Notes: generated from the sequence alone by a model not told the origin. A stretch of 64,000 nt of DNA from Radiobacillus deserti (GCF_007301515.1 NZ_CP041666.1:3348001-3412000); one strand, 5' to 3'; counted from the stretch's first letter, positions 8,407 through 17,708 are shown. A program made the numbers and translations.

Positions 8407-8430
8407 CCCCAAGTTATGGATAACTTGGGG
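8407..8430. repeat. Stem-loop between licH and licR
   Basis: An 11 bp perfect stem (CCCCAAGTTAT / ATAACTTGGGG, 2-base loop). No T-run follows on the minus strand, so it is more likely an mRNA-stability or processing hairpin between licH and licR than a terminator. Confidence 0.55.
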
Positions 8431-8438
8431 AAAACTAT

Positions 8439-9761
8439 TTAAACTCGTTCCTCGTGAAAAAATAGAGGTAAATACTCCTTATGAGCCTCTAGCATTTCAT
8501 CTAACATTTCTTTTGCCACTGTATCTGATGGAACGAGTGGGTTTATCGTCATGGCTAATAACGCTTTATGGTAATCACCTGTTACGGCTGCTTCTGCTGC
8601 CACACGCTCAAATGACTTAATCTGTTGCACAAGTCCACGAACCGCAACCGGCAAGTCTCCAACCGCAATCGGTTTGGGTCCCTCTCTCGTAATCACACAA
8701 TTCACCTCAACCGCTGAATCGTGAGGAATACTGGCGATTGCACCATTATTACGTGTATTTACTGGCTGAATATCATTCTTATCATTATAAATCGAATTAA
8801 TCAAGTTACAAGCAGCATCACTATAATATGCTCCGCCTCTTTGTTCCAGCTGTGGGGGTTTTATATCCAACGTCGGGTCTTTATACAGCTCGAACAATTC
8901 TGCTTCTAATCCTTGAACGACTTCAGCACGCGTTCCCTTTTCGTTTAATTCCTCTGCCTGCTGTGCTAGCATTTTGCCTGTTTGGTAGTAATAGCGATGA
9001 TACGGACAAGGAAGCACGCGAAGTGCTTTGATGAAGTCCGGTTCCCAACCAAGATCGACTATATTTTTCATCGTCATGGAGGCCCCACTGGAAAGAATAT
9101 CAAGCACTTGGTCCGTCACTAGTTTTCCATCCAAATAGACATTTAAACCGTACACCATATGGTTTAATCCCGCGAAGTCTATATGAACACGTTCTGGAGC
9201 GACATCTAACATTTCCGCAACACCCATTCTCATCCCTACTGGCACATTACACAAGCCAATAGTTTTCTTGATGTTGCTATAGCGAAGTACCGCTTCGGTG
9301 ACCATCCCTGCAGGGTTCGAGAAGTTTATTAGCCATGCATCTGGACATAGCTCCTCGATATCCTTACAAATATCTAAAATAACTGGGATGGTTCTTAATC
9401 CTTTAAATAAACCACCAGGTCCATTCGTCTCTTGTCCAATCACTCCATATTTCAGAGGGATTCGTTCATCCTTTGCCCGAGCATCTAACAAACCGACTCG
9501 AAGCTGAGTAGTTACAAAGTCAGCTCCAGATAACGCTTCTTTTCGATCCAAAGTTAGGTGAATTTCCATAGGGACACTGGCTTTTTGAACCATTCGCTTA
9601 GCCAGATTTCCTACAATTTCAAGTTTTTCTTTCCCTTGCGGAATGTCGACTAGCCAAAGCTCACTAATTGGTAGCTCCTCATACCTTTTAATAAAGCCTT
9701 CTACTAGTTCAGGTGTGTAGCTCGATCCTCCACCAATCGTTACAACTTTAATCCCACTCAT
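8439..9761 (-). CDS. licH: LicH, 6-phospho-beta-glucosidase (GH4)
   Basis: Cleaves phosphorylated beta-glucosides brought in by the lic PTS, using the NAD- and metal-dependent GH4 mechanism. The N-terminus holds the nucleotide-binding motif VVTIGGGSSYTPELVEGF; the GLCNVPVGM block supplies the metal-binding Cys and NHMVYG the metal-binding His. The 440-residue length matches LicH. I chose ATG 9761, which has a GAGGTGG site, over an upstream in-frame ATG. It follows the GH1 gene by about 85 bp. Having GH1 and GH4 phospho-glucosidases side by side widens the range of linkages that can be cut. Confidence 0.93.
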   Translation of the reverse strand: MSGIKVVTIGGGSSYTPELVEGFIKRYEELPISELWLVDIPQGKEKLEIVGNLAKRMVQKASVPMEIHLTLDRKEALSGADFVTTQLRVGLLDARAKDERIPLKYGVIGQETNGPGGLFKGLRTIPVILDICKDIEELCPDAWLINFSNPAGMVTEAVLRYSNIKKTIGLCNVPVGMRMGVAEMLDVAPERVHIDFAGLNHMVYGLNVYLDGKLVTDQVLDILSSGASMTMKNIVDLGWEPDFIKALRVLPCPYHRYYYQTGKMLAQQAEELNEKGTRAEVVQGLEAELFELYKDPTLDIKPPQLEQRGGAYYSDAACNLINSIYNDKNDIQPVNTRNNGAIASIPHDSAVEVNCVITREGPKPIAVGDLPVAVRGLVQQIKSFERVAAEAAVTGDYHKALLAMTINPLVPSDTVAKEMLDEMLEAHKEYLPLFFHEERV

Positions 9762-9817
9762 TTTTATCCACCACCTCATCCATCGTTAAGAAAACCCTTT
9801 CTTTTTCTAGCAAAGCA

Positions 9818-9839
9818 AGGACGTAGTATCCCACGTCCT
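9818..9839. repeat. Intra-operon stem-loop between GH1 gene and licH
   Basis: Arms AGGACGT / ACGTCCT with an 8-base loop in the 84 bp gap between the two glycosidase genes. It is a likely mRNA processing or partial termination site. Confidence 0.45.
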
Positions 9840-9845
9840 AATCTT

Positions 9846-11234
9846 TTAAAACCCGTTATTTTTCGCTACTTCTTTTATCCAATACGCACTCTTTTTTGCT
9901 GTGCGTTCTTTTGTTTCTAAATTAACAGAGAAGAATCCGTAACGGTTCTTATAAGCATTCATCCAAGACCAGTTGTCCATAAAAGTCCATAGATGATACC
10001 CTTTCGCGTTACAGCCCTCATGAATCGCTTTATGCAACCACGTTAAGTGTCCCTTAATGAAATCAATACGGTAGTCATCTTCAATTCTACCATCCTTCAA
10101 GAAGCGCTCTTCATTCTGTACACCCATTCCGTTTTCAGAGATGAATGACTCAATGTTACCGTAGTTTTCTTTCAGGTTAATCATAATGTCATAAATACCT
10201 TTTTCGTAGATTTCCCATCCACGATACGGATTCATTTTTCTTCCTGGCATCTCATAGTTGTCAAAGAACCAATCAGGCATAAACGGCCCATACGGATTTG
10301 GTAAGCTTTCTTTCGCCTTCACACGGCGCGGTTGATAGTAATTGACACCTAAAATATCCACCGTATTTTCTTTGAGTAATTGTTTGTCCTCTGCTTCCAC
10401 AGTTGGAAGGTGTCCATGCTCTTTCAATACGTCAATTAATTCTTTAGGATACTCTCCAAGTACAGCTGGGTCTAAGAAGCTACGATTAAAGAATAAATCT
10501 GCAATATTCGCCGCTTTTAAATCTGCTGGATTTTGGCTTCTCGGATAAGAAGGAGTTAAATTAAGGATAATCCCAATTTTTCCATCTTTAATGGAGTGGT
10601 TCCGGAACGCTTTAATGGCCTTAGCGTTTGCAATCATTGTATTGTAAGCTACCTGAAAAGCCTTTTTCGCATCCACTATATTCGGATAATGGAAGTCATA
10701 TAAATATCCACCTTCAACTGGCACAATTGGCTCGTTAAATGTAAACCATTTTGATACACGATCCCCAAACAACCCAAATGCTTTATTCGCAAAATCTACA
10801 TATAAATCGATCACTTTACGATTTTCCCAGCCACCAATCTCTTGTAGTTCTAATGGCATGTCGAAGTGAAATAGGTTCACAAATGGCTCAATACCTTGCG
10901 CCAATAACTCATCGATCACGTTGTTATAGAATGTAACAGCTTTTTCATTAACCTCGCCTTCTCCTCCTGGGATAAGTCGCGACCAAGAAATCGAAAACCG
11001 GAAGGAATTGTGTCCAATCTCTTTCATTCTTGCAATATCTTCTTTGTACGTATGATAGAAATCAGATGTTGTTTGTGGACCTACTTCATCAAAGAAGCGG
11101 TTTGGCTCTTTCTCATACCAATAGTCCCAAATGTTTAACCCTTTTCCGTCTTCATGTGCTGCTCCTTCAATCTGAGTTGCAGATGTAGCGCTCCCCCACC
11201 AAAATCCTTCTGGAAACTTGTGAGTGATAGACAT
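9846..11234 (-). CDS. 6-phospho-beta-glucosidase (GH1)
   Basis: A cytoplasmic retaining glycosidase acting on cellobiose 6-phosphate and similar sugars. The 462-residue protein has the family 1 N-terminal signature FPEGFWWGSATSATQIEG, the acid/base glutamate in FTFNEP (about residue 175) and the nucleophile glutamate in FISENGMG (about 365). It lies between licA and licH, 17 bp after licA, and starts at an ATG behind AGGAGG. The classical B. subtilis lic operon lacks this extra gene. The family and the phospho-sugar role from operon context are firm, exact linkage is not. Confidence 0.93.
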   Translation of the reverse strand: MSITHKFPEGFWWGSATSATQIEGAAHEDGKGLNIWDYWYEKEPNRFFDEVGPQTTSDFYHTYKEDIARMKEIGHNSFRFSISWSRLIPGGEGEVNEKAVTFYNNVIDELLAQGIEPFVNLFHFDMPLELQEIGGWENRKVIDLYVDFANKAFGLFGDRVSKWFTFNEPIVPVEGGYLYDFHYPNIVDAKKAFQVAYNTMIANAKAIKAFRNHSIKDGKIGIILNLTPSYPRSQNPADLKAANIADLFFNRSFLDPAVLGEYPKELIDVLKEHGHLPTVEAEDKQLLKENTVDILGVNYYQPRRVKAKESLPNPYGPFMPDWFFDNYEMPGRKMNPYRGWEIYEKGIYDIMINLKENYGNIESFISENGMGVQNEERFLKDGRIEDDYRIDFIKGHLTWLHKAIHEGCNAKGYHLWTFMDNWSWMNAYKNRYGFFSVNLETKERTAKKSAYWIKEVAKNNGF

Positions 11235-11251
11235 ATAGTAAAACCTCCTGA

Positions 11252-11557
11252 TTATTTGTTGCGATAAATTTCGATAATTTCAACGGCCAAGTCTCTTACC
11301 GTCATAGCGGTCATGAGATGGTCTTGAGAGTGAATTAATATAACATTGATTTGGTTCGCTTCTCCACTCGCTTCTTTTTGGAGAAGTTTCGTTTGAAATT
11401 CATGAGATTTTCCTAATTCTTCACTTGCTTCTTGTATTAATTCGTCCGCTCGTTCAAAGTTCCCTTCTTTTGCTTCCTGAATGGCTTCCATTGCAGAAGA
11501 TTTTCCATTTCCAGCATAAAGAATGATTTGAAACGCTATTTCTGTAATTGCATCCAT
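11252..11557 (-). CDS. licA: LicA, PTS cellobiose/lichenan EIIA
   Basis: Lactose/cellobiose-type EIIA, which passes phosphate from HPr to LicB. The 101-residue protein is helical and has the phospho-accepting histidine in ILIHSQDHLMTA (His76). The start is the ATG at 11557 behind AGGGGTG; an upstream ATG in frame would add 22 residues not found in the family. It follows licC after a 107 bp gap containing a strong stem-loop. Confidence 0.95.
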   Translation of the reverse strand: MDAITEIAFQIILYAGNGKSSAMEAIQEAKEGNFERADELIQEASEELGKSHEFQTKLLQKEASGEANQINVILIHSQDHLMTAMTVRDLAVEIIEIYRNK

Positions 11558-11610
11558 ACTTTTCACCCCTGCGCTTCTATTTAAATGGTTATAGTTGTGT
11601 TTTAAAAATG

Positions 11611-11641
11611 GTTTATCTCCCACCTAAGGCGGGAGATAAAC
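11611..11641. repeat. Strong stem-loop between licC and licA
   Basis: An 11 bp perfect stem (GTTTATCTCCC / GGGAGATAAAC) with a 9-base loop in the licC-licA gap. On the minus strand an AT-rich CATTTTTAAAAC follows. It could be an attenuator or an mRNA processing site setting the ratio of PTS subunits. Confidence 0.55.
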
Positions 11642-11664
11642 GTAAAAGTTTTATAGATTTTCAA

Positions 11665-12987
11665 TTAGCTAGCTTTAGACTCGCTATCTCTGTTTTCATT
11701 TTCATAGTATTGCTTATCCATGATTTTAAGGAATGGCCACCAGATCAGGAACACAATACCGATGTTCACAAGCTGCATCACGGCACCTGCAATTTTACCA
11801 CCTGTAGCGATGAATCCACTTAGTAAAGCTGGTGTAGTCCACGGAACGATAACACCTGCTGGACGTGGCACCATGCCTGTTGACATCGCGAAGTACGTTA
11901 CAATTGCTACAACAACTGGTGCTACTAACCAAGGAATCAACACTAGTGGGTTCATAATAATTGGGAGACCAAAAATAATTGGTTCGTTTACGTTAAAAAT
12001 ACCCGCTGGTGCACCTAGTTTACCAAGTTCCTTCAATTGACGACTTTTTCCGATTAGGAAGATTCCGATAATGACTGCTAACGTCATACCGGATCCACCG
12101 ATACCTACGATAAATGTATCGATGAACTGCTTTGTAACAACGTTTGGAAGCTCTGTACCAGCTTGGAATGCTGCTAAGTTTTCATCATTTAGTGCATACC
12201 AGATTGGATCAAATACAGAGTTGACAATGATTTGTCCGTGTAAACCGAAGAACCAGAACAATTGAATTAATAATACAGCAATAATAGTTGCTGGTAATCC
12301 ACTACCAAGCTCTGTTAATGGAGCTTGAATTAATGTGTAAATAAAGTTTTGAACCGTTTCAAAAGAAGTATAGCTAAATAGAATACGAACTACTAAGAAA
12401 ATGGAAAGTGTTAACGTAATAGGAATCAATGCGCTAAACGATCTAGCTACAGCATCCGGCACACCTGCTGGCATCTTGATGGTTAAGTTCTTTTCGGTAA
12501 AATATCGATATAACTCCGCTGAAATAAATGCTGTAAAAATACCTAAGAACATACCTTGAGCACCGAGAACAGATGTTGGAATAACTCCTCCAACCGCTTC
12601 TGTTGCACCACCGGAAGTGACATAGTCAATCGTTTGTGGTGTTAGGATTAGGAATGATGCGATGGCAACAACCCCACCATAAATCGATTCCCCTTTGTAA
12701 TACTCTACAAGCTTATACCCTATTCCGATAATTACAAAGAGCCCCATAATACTTAAGGTAGCTGCAGATGCTGGACCTAATGTCGATTGATAAGTAGCGT
12801 AGGCATCTTCACCAATTAGTTTATCTAAGAACGGCAAGTTCGCAATAACAACGAAGATAGACCCAAAAATGATTAATGGTAAGGCTACCATAAATCCGTT
12901 CCGCAATGCTGTTAAATAACGGTTGTTGTTCAACTTATCCGCAATAGGTAACAGAACATTTTCTAGCATTTCCATAAATTTATTCAT
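11665..12987 (-). CDS. licC: LicC, PTS cellobiose/lichenan EIIC permease
   Basis: The membrane channel of the beta-glucoside PTS (Lac/Cel EIIC family, 440 residues, about ten membrane segments). Family features include GLHGQIIVNSVFDP and the conserved NEPIIFGLPIIMNP region near residue 335, which forms part of the sugar-binding site. It takes up cellobiose-like oligosaccharides and phosphorylates them with LicB. It lies 21 bp downstream of licB. Confidence 0.95.
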   Translation of the reverse strand: MNKFMEMLENVLLPIADKLNNNRYLTALRNGFMVALPLIIFGSIFVVIANLPFLDKLIGEDAYATYQSTLGPASAATLSIMGLFVIIGIGYKLVEYYKGESIYGGVVAIASFLILTPQTIDYVTSGGATEAVGGVIPTSVLGAQGMFLGIFTAFISAELYRYFTEKNLTIKMPAGVPDAVARSFSALIPITLTLSIFLVVRILFSYTSFETVQNFIYTLIQAPLTELGSGLPATIIAVLLIQLFWFFGLHGQIIVNSVFDPIWYALNDENLAAFQAGTELPNVVTKQFIDTFIVGIGGSGMTLAVIIGIFLIGKSRQLKELGKLGAPAGIFNVNEPIIFGLPIIMNPLVLIPWLVAPVVVAIVTYFAMSTGMVPRPAGVIVPWTTPALLSGFIATGGKIAGAVMQLVNIGIVFLIWWPFLKIMDKQYYENENRDSESKAS

Positions 12988-13008
12988 GGAACGTTTCCCC
13001 CTTTTTTC

Positions 13009-13317
13009 TTATTCGCCAATAAGTTCTAGCGCTTTATTCAATACAGCTTCTCCATCAACACGTCCGTATGAAACAGGATCGATGACATCAAGAGGAATTC
13101 CAACCTCTTCTGCTGTTACAGCAAATTTCTTCTTCATAAATCTCATTTGAGGTCCAATCAGAAGAACATCAGCTTTTTCCATTTCACTTGGTGCTTTATC
13201 TTGAGCCACTGCCCAGATTTCTGTTTCTATTCCTCTTGCTTCAGCAGCCTCTTTCATTTTGGAAACTAAAAGGCTAGTAGACATTCCTGCTGAACAAGCT
13301 AGTAAAATACGTTTCAT
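13009..13317 (-). CDS. licB: LicB, PTS cellobiose/lichenan EIIB
   Basis: The EIIB subunit carrying phosphate on a cysteine (Cys8 in MKRILLACSAGMSTSLL). The 102-residue length equals that of B. subtilis LicB. The start is ATG 13317 behind a perfect GGAGG; the frame stays open for another 57 codons upstream, but that stretch is the promoter region. It is the first gene of licB-licC-licA-GH1-licH. A cre-like site and a palindrome lie in front. Confidence 0.95.
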   Translation of the reverse strand: MKRILLACSAGMSTSLLVSKMKEAAEARGIETEIWAVAQDKAPSEMEKADVLLIGPQMRFMKKKFAVTAEEVGIPLDVIDPVSYGRVDGEAVLNKALELIGE

Positions 13318-13371
13318 GTTGATTTCCTCCTTCAATAATAGTTCTTTCTTGAAGCTACTTTTATTGTAGTG

Positions 13372-13420
13372 TAAAAGCGTTTTCAACAACACACATACTT
13401 TTTCCGTTGAGTAACGGAAA
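13372..13420 (-). promoter_or_regulatory. lic operon control region: cre-like site and palindromic operator
   Basis: On the minus strand 13372-13385 reads TGAAAACGCTTTTA, one base off the CcpA cre consensus TGWAANCGNTNWCA, pointing to glucose repression. Upstream, 13401-13420 is a perfect palindrome, TTTCCGTT-GAGT-AACGGAAA, placed where an activator such as LicR would bind. The match to cre is seen; the LicR role is inferred from position. If LicR is dead, this operator has no local partner. Confidence 0.6.
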
Positions 13421-13429
13421 TGATTGCAA

Positions 13430-14320
13430 TTACGGTAATAACGTTTTGTGAATCCAAATGGCCGCTTGCATTCCATCCCCCATCGCAATGGTCACTTGCT
13501 CGGAATGTGCCACAACATCTCCCGCCGCCCAAACGTGCTCTACATTCGTCATTTTCGTTCGTTGATTAACGAGGACATGCTTATTCTTATAAAGCTCTAC
13601 TCCGAGCTGTTCTGCAAGCTCTGAGTTTACTTTGTTCCCTCCAAATGCAACAAACGCATGGTTAGCCGTGATAGCTGTACCATCTTCAACAATTACTTGC
13701 TTAAATTGCGATCCATCGGTAATGACTTGCTTGATTTGCGATTCCACATATGTAATTCCCTTGCTCTCTAATTCTTGTTTCACCTCAGCACTTAATGGTT
13801 TTCTTTCATGATTAATGTACGTAAGATCTTTTGAGAAATAATGTAGAGTTATGGCCATATGTGCTCCAACATCTCCCGAACCCAAAATCAACGCCTTTTT
13901 ATCTTTAATTTCATAGCCATCACAGTCTGGACATACGTAGACACTCATTCCTAAGCAAGCCTTTAATTCTGGCAGCAACGGAATTCGGTCCTTTACACCC
14001 GTTGCGAGGAGCACCCTTTTCCCAATAATTGAAGAATGGTTGCTTAACAAAAATTCAAACCCGTGCTCGATTTTTGTTATCTTTTTCACTCTATCATTTA
14101 AAAATTGAACATCTAATTCTTGTGCTTGTTTTTCTCCAGTGTCTCTAAGCTCTTGTCCACTCACACCATTCGGAAATCCGAGCACATTGTGATAACACCG
14201 ACATAAATTAGAACGACCATCCTTTGCGTCAATGACCACCACATTGTGCTGGTATCTACTTAATTGAATAGCAGCCTGGAGGCCGGCAATGCCTCCTCCG
14301 ACAATAACACAATCAAACAT
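13430..14320 (-). CDS. Thioredoxin-reductase-like FAD/NAD(P)-binding oxidoreductase
   Basis: A cytoplasmic flavoprotein of the low-molecular-weight thioredoxin reductase fold. The FAD-binding motif CVIVGGGIAGLQAAIQL is at the N-terminus, the NAD(P) site at ALILGSGDVGAHMA, and the C-terminal FAD motif at VWAAGDV. A CPDC pair (Cys130, Cys133) sits where TrxB has its redox CxxC, so dithiol chemistry is plausible. The length of 296 residues is a little short of TrxB. ATG 14320 was chosen; the upstream open frame does not resemble the family. Whether it reduces thioredoxin or another partner is unknown. It lies 112 bp upstream of licB but is separated by the lic promoter. Confidence 0.85.
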   Translation of the reverse strand: MFDCVIVGGGIAGLQAAIQLSRYQHNVVVIDAKDGRSNLCRCYHNVLGFPNGVSGQELRDTGEKQAQELDVQFLNDRVKKITKIEHGFEFLLSNHSSIIGKRVLLATGVKDRIPLLPELKACLGMSVYVCPDCDGYEIKDKKALILGSGDVGAHMAITLHYFSKDLTYINHERKPLSAEVKQELESKGITYVESQIKQVITDGSQFKQVIVEDGTAITANHAFVAFGGNKVNSELAEQLGVELYKNKHVLVNQRTKMTNVEHVWAAGDVVAHSEQVTIAMGDGMQAAIWIHKTLLP

Positions 14321-14578
14321 CAGAAACAGTCCCCTTTCTTTTCCCTTTGTTATTGTTCTCCTATTCGACCGTTCTATCCAGTTGGGAAATGCACAAAAAG
14401 AAAAACGCACAGATTTCACTCTGGCGTTTCGATTTAACAATTTCTGTTCTTTTTCAACTAAAGCTTCCGTCAACGAAATATTCCCTTATTTGTACTCGCT
14501 TACTTTGCGGAAGAACCTAGTTTATAAACTAAAGCTAGTCCTTAAAATGAATGGATAAATCCTCTGCTTTTTTCACTC

Positions 14579-15472
14579 TCACAAAACAATAAGAAGAATG
14601 ACTGGTAAACTAATGAGACTTAATAACGTACTCGTTAACGTGCTGCTGGAAACAAAGTCTGGTTTAGTATGGAACTGCAACGCATACATCGTTGTGTTTG
14701 CAGCTGTTGGCATAGCTACCATTAAAATAAGTATATCTTTTATTAGTTCGTTTACCGGTAAAAAGAGTGTAAAGCAATAGGCGATAACCGGTGCAATCAC
14801 CAGTTTAAGTATTAAAGCAAGAGAGAGCTTCACAGGTTCTAACTTTTTCAAAGATATCGTGGCTAGCTGCATCCCTAACACAATCATAATCGTAGGAATT
14901 GTGGCACTTGCTACCATATCAACTGCTGTCATCACTTGATTCCCAATGTTCACATGTAAGAATTGGAACACAATCCCGAGGAGAGCCCCATATATAATAG
15001 GTACTTTCACCACTTCTTTTAGCGGAGAAACACTGCCTTTTCCACCTTTAGCTGCAATATAAATACCGATTGTGCACATAATAAGCTGTTGAATGATCAT
15101 TAGAATAACGGCATAATGTAAGCCCTCTTCTCCGAATACGAGCAACACAAGTGGTACACCGTAGTTTCCGTTATTCATGAACGTTGAAGCCAAAATAAAA
15201 CCACATGTATTTCGGACATCCCATTTAGCCACATACCCGATCAAAACTCCGGCCATAATTAATGTTAGGCACAAAAGTAGTAGAAACAATCCTAAATATA
15301 AAAAGTCCATATTTAAGTCATTTTGATAAAACGTTCGAAAAGCAAGAAATGGCGACATTAAATAAATCGCCATGGTCGAAATTGGTTTAATTTCTATCTT
15401 CCAAAGCTTTCGACCGATATAACCGATTGCAAAAATACCAAAAATAGGAATCAATACTGTAATAAAGTCCAT
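14579..15472 (-). CDS. AEC-family transporter
   Basis: A membrane carrier of the auxin efflux carrier/malate permease family, 297 residues with about ten membrane segments in two five-helix halves. It shows the family pattern FMNNGNYGVPLVLLVFGEEG near residues 98-117. Bacterial members transport small organic acids, but the substrate cannot be told here. It follows the two ThrE-type genes by 15 bp, which suggests a three-gene transport operon. Confidence 0.85.
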   Translation of the reverse strand: MDFITVLIPIFGIFAIGYIGRKLWKIEIKPISTMAIYLMSPFLAFRTFYQNDLNMDFLYLGLFLLLLCLTLIMAGVLIGYVAKWDVRNTCGFILASTFMNNGNYGVPLVLLVFGEEGLHYAVILMIIQQLIMCTIGIYIAAKGGKGSVSPLKEVVKVPIIYGALLGIVFQFLHVNIGNQVMTAVDMVASATIPTIMIVLGMQLATISLKKLEPVKLSLALILKLVIAPVIAYCFTLFLPVNELIKDILILMVAMPTAANTTMYALQFHTKPDFVSSSTLTSTLLSLISLPVILLIVL

Positions 15473-15487
15473 ATATGTGCCACCTTT

Positions 15488-15937
15488 TTACTTCAGGAAT
15501 AGAGAAGCCTTTCTCATTCTTCGTCTAATCAATTGATTAATTACTTCGGAAAACACAAGCCCAATCGCAATCGCTCCCGAAATCAAAAAAGCTTTCGCTG
15601 CAAGCTGCAAAGCGATGTTATACTCATTTTCCACAAAATTTCGCATGGCATCGTATGCTAATCCACCCGGAACTAACGGAATGATACCAGATACATCAAA
15701 AATGATAATGGGTGTTTTAAACACTCGAGCACAATGCTGACTAAGTACACCAACTAAAAAAGCTGCTGCTAATGTTGACGGTACTTCATCGACATGCTGG
15801 TACGCACTTAACCAATAATATAAAATCCATCCCAACATTCCAATCCAGCCACAATGAAGCAAGGATCGCTTAGGAGCATTAAAGAGGACACCAAAACCCG
15901 CAGCCGCAATAAAACTCGTTATCAATTGACCAAGCAT
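15488..15937 (-). CDS. Threonine/serine exporter family, small subunit (ThrE_2, YjjB-like)
   Basis: A 149-residue membrane protein with four to five hydrophobic segments, matching the C-terminal half of ThrE. The family's pattern GIIPLVPGGLAYDAMRNF is present near residue 85. Together with the next gene it forms a split ThrE exporter, likely for threonine, serine or a related metabolite. It lies 14 bp after its partner and has a good AAAGGAGG site. Confidence 0.88.
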   Translation of the reverse strand: MLGQLITSFIAAAGFGVLFNAPKRSLLHCGWIGMLGWILYYWLSAYQHVDEVPSTLAAAFLVGVLSQHCARVFKTPIIIFDVSGIIPLVPGGLAYDAMRNFVENEYNIALQLAAKAFLISGAIAIGLVFSEVINQLIRRRMRKASLFLK

Positions 15938-15951
15938 TAAGGAATCCTCCT

Positions 15952-16701
15952 TTACAAAAATGATAATACGACGGCAATTCCTGCACCAATTGCAAAAGCG
16001 GTAAGGAAAGCTTCTGCACCTTTCGATAACCCCGCAACTAAATGTCCAACCATTAGATCTCGAACCGCGTTCGTAATTAATAGACCTGGTACCAACGGCA
16101 TTACAGAACCGATAATAATCTTATCAATTTCCACTCCCCATTGAATGGAGACAAAGAAGTAAGCCAATACACCGATGATCATCGAAGCAAGAAATTCCGC
16201 AAAAAATCGGATTTCAATAAAACGATGAAAATAATTCGCAGCAAAAAAGCCAGTTCCTCCAGCAAGGAGAGCTGGGAGGAAATCAAACCAGCTCCCATCA
16301 AACATAATGGTGAAGCAACCACTGACAAATGCCGCCACAACCACTTGTATCCACAAGGAATAGACGTGAGAAGTTCGTTCGATTTTCTTCAATTGCTCCC
16401 TCGCTGCTTCTACTGTAAGCTTCCCACCTGTAAGCTGTCGAGAAATACTGTTCACTTCGTCGACTTTATGTAAATCAGTAGATCGTTCAGAGATTCTACT
16501 GAAGTATGAATTAGAGGTGGGTTCTATGGAAAAAAGAATACCAGTTGGTGTCACATAGCTTTGGGAATCTGTTATGCCCATCGCCTTTCCAATGCGGATC
16601 ATCGTATCTTCCACTCGATGTGTTTCCGCTCCGCTTTTAAGCATAATTCTTCCAGCTAGCAAACAAATGTCCACGATGTCTTTTTCCTTTTGTTTATCCA
16701 A
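15952..16701 (-). CDS. Threonine/serine exporter family, large subunit (DUF1212, YjjP-like)
   Basis: The N-terminal half of a split ThrE exporter. A cytoplasmic start with the family block LLAGRIMLKSGAETHRVEDT is followed by five membrane segments ending in VMPLVPGLLITNAVRDLM. I favour a TTG start at 16701 because GGAGGTG lies 6 bases before it; an ATG at 16716 has no clear ribosome site and is the alternative. It leads a ThrE-large, ThrE-small, AEC operon. Confidence 0.87.
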   Translation of the reverse strand: MDKQKEKDIVDICLLAGRIMLKSGAETHRVEDTMIRIGKAMGITDSQSYVTPTGILFSIEPTSNSYFSRISERSTDLHKVDEVNSISRQLTGGKLTVEAAREQLKKIERTSHVYSLWIQVVVAAFVSGCFTIMFDGSWFDFLPALLAGGTGFFAANYFHRFIEIRFFAEFLASMIIGVLAYFFVSIQWGVEIDKIIIGSVMPLVPGLLITNAVRDLMVGHLVAGLSKGAEAFLTAFAIGAGIAVVLSFL

Positions 16702-16831
16702 CTCCAGCACCTCCATTACCGCACACTTTTGAATTATTACTATAACATGGTTTTGCACTAATTTCCCATAGTTGTACTTTAACCTTACAATTTGATTCAT
16801 TCCTTTACAGTCCGTGAAAATTACTAAAGAA

Positions 16832-16857
16832 AAAGACCGCCTTATCCGACGGTCTTT
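16832..16857 (-). terminator. Terminator of the metallophosphoesterase gene
   Basis: An 8 bp stem (AAAGACCG / CGGTCTTT) followed by a short T-run on the minus strand. It overlaps the last codons of the phosphoesterase gene. Confidence 0.75.
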
Positions 16858-17708
16858 TGAATCGATGAAATTGCCTTCTGATTCGGAGCAATAATGGACA
16901 GTTGATGCAACGTAATTTCTGGCCTACTTCCCATCCTTAAATTAATCGATGTTTGACCAAGTCCTTCATTAATATAAAATGGTTTCCCATCTTGTCTATG
17001 AAGCCCCTTCACCATATTCATCCCTGGCAGCTTCCCCATTCTTGCAAGATGATAGGCTTTCGGATAACAAACCTGTCCGCCATGAAAATGTCCTGCCAGC
17101 AAGTAATCAAAATGATGCTGCTGCATGTGCAAGACGATATTCGGGTCATGTGTTAATACTAGATTCATTCCGTATTCTATCCCCTCGTAAGACTTAGAAA
17201 TATCACTTCTTCTTGTATGAAAATCATCAATTCCTATGATGTTTATTGGGGTCCCATGAACGTGAATCACTGCATGTTCATTTTGTAGGACATTACAATT
17301 AAATGCTCTCAACGTATCTTTTAGTATCTGTAAGTTTTTTTCACTTAAGAGATAGTCATGATTCCCTAATACAGCATATATTCCATACTCTGGTTTTAAT
17401 TGATTTAACACATCCAGATAAGGGCCAAGTTTAAGAAGGGTTTTTTCACGGTCTAGAAAATCACCTGTTAAGGCAATTAATTCAATATGCTTGTCTTTTA
17501 ATCTATGATAAAGTTCTTCTGGAGTTATAGAAATTTTTTCAAGATGAAGGTCAGAAAGATGAAGAATAGTTAGGTTTGGAGCTTTTTGATTCGCTAAGTC
17601 TTCGGTTATTTGAACTCTATTCAGAACAATGTCTTTTGTATTATTGTGTGCCTTTTTCAATACTGCTACAAGTACAATACCTATTAATAACAAAATGAAA
17701 ACGAACAT
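16842..17708 (-). CDS. Membrane-anchored metallophosphoesterase (YkuE-like)
   Basis: A calcineurin-like phosphoesterase. Residues 1-18 form one membrane anchor. The metal-binding motifs follow in the usual order: HLSDLHLE, GDFLDRE, GNHDYLLS, a distal histidine in LTHD, and GHFHGGQV. The length of 288 residues fits YkuE-type enzymes. The active site probably faces the outside or membrane surface. The physiological substrate is unknown. It stands alone behind a GGAGG site, with its own terminator. Confidence 0.88.
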   Translation of the reverse strand: MFVFILLLIGIVLVAVLKKAHNNTKDIVLNRVQITEDLANQKAPNLTILHLSDLHLEKISITPEELYHRLKDKHIELIALTGDFLDREKTLLKLGPYLDVLNQLKPEYGIYAVLGNHDYLLSEKNLQILKDTLRAFNCNVLQNEHAVIHVHGTPINIIGIDDFHTRRSDISKSYEGIEYGMNLVLTHDPNIVLHMQQHHFDYLLAGHFHGGQVCYPKAYHLARMGKLPGMNMVKGLHRQDGKPFYINEGLGQTSINLRMGSRPEITLHQLSIIAPNQKAISSIQKTVG

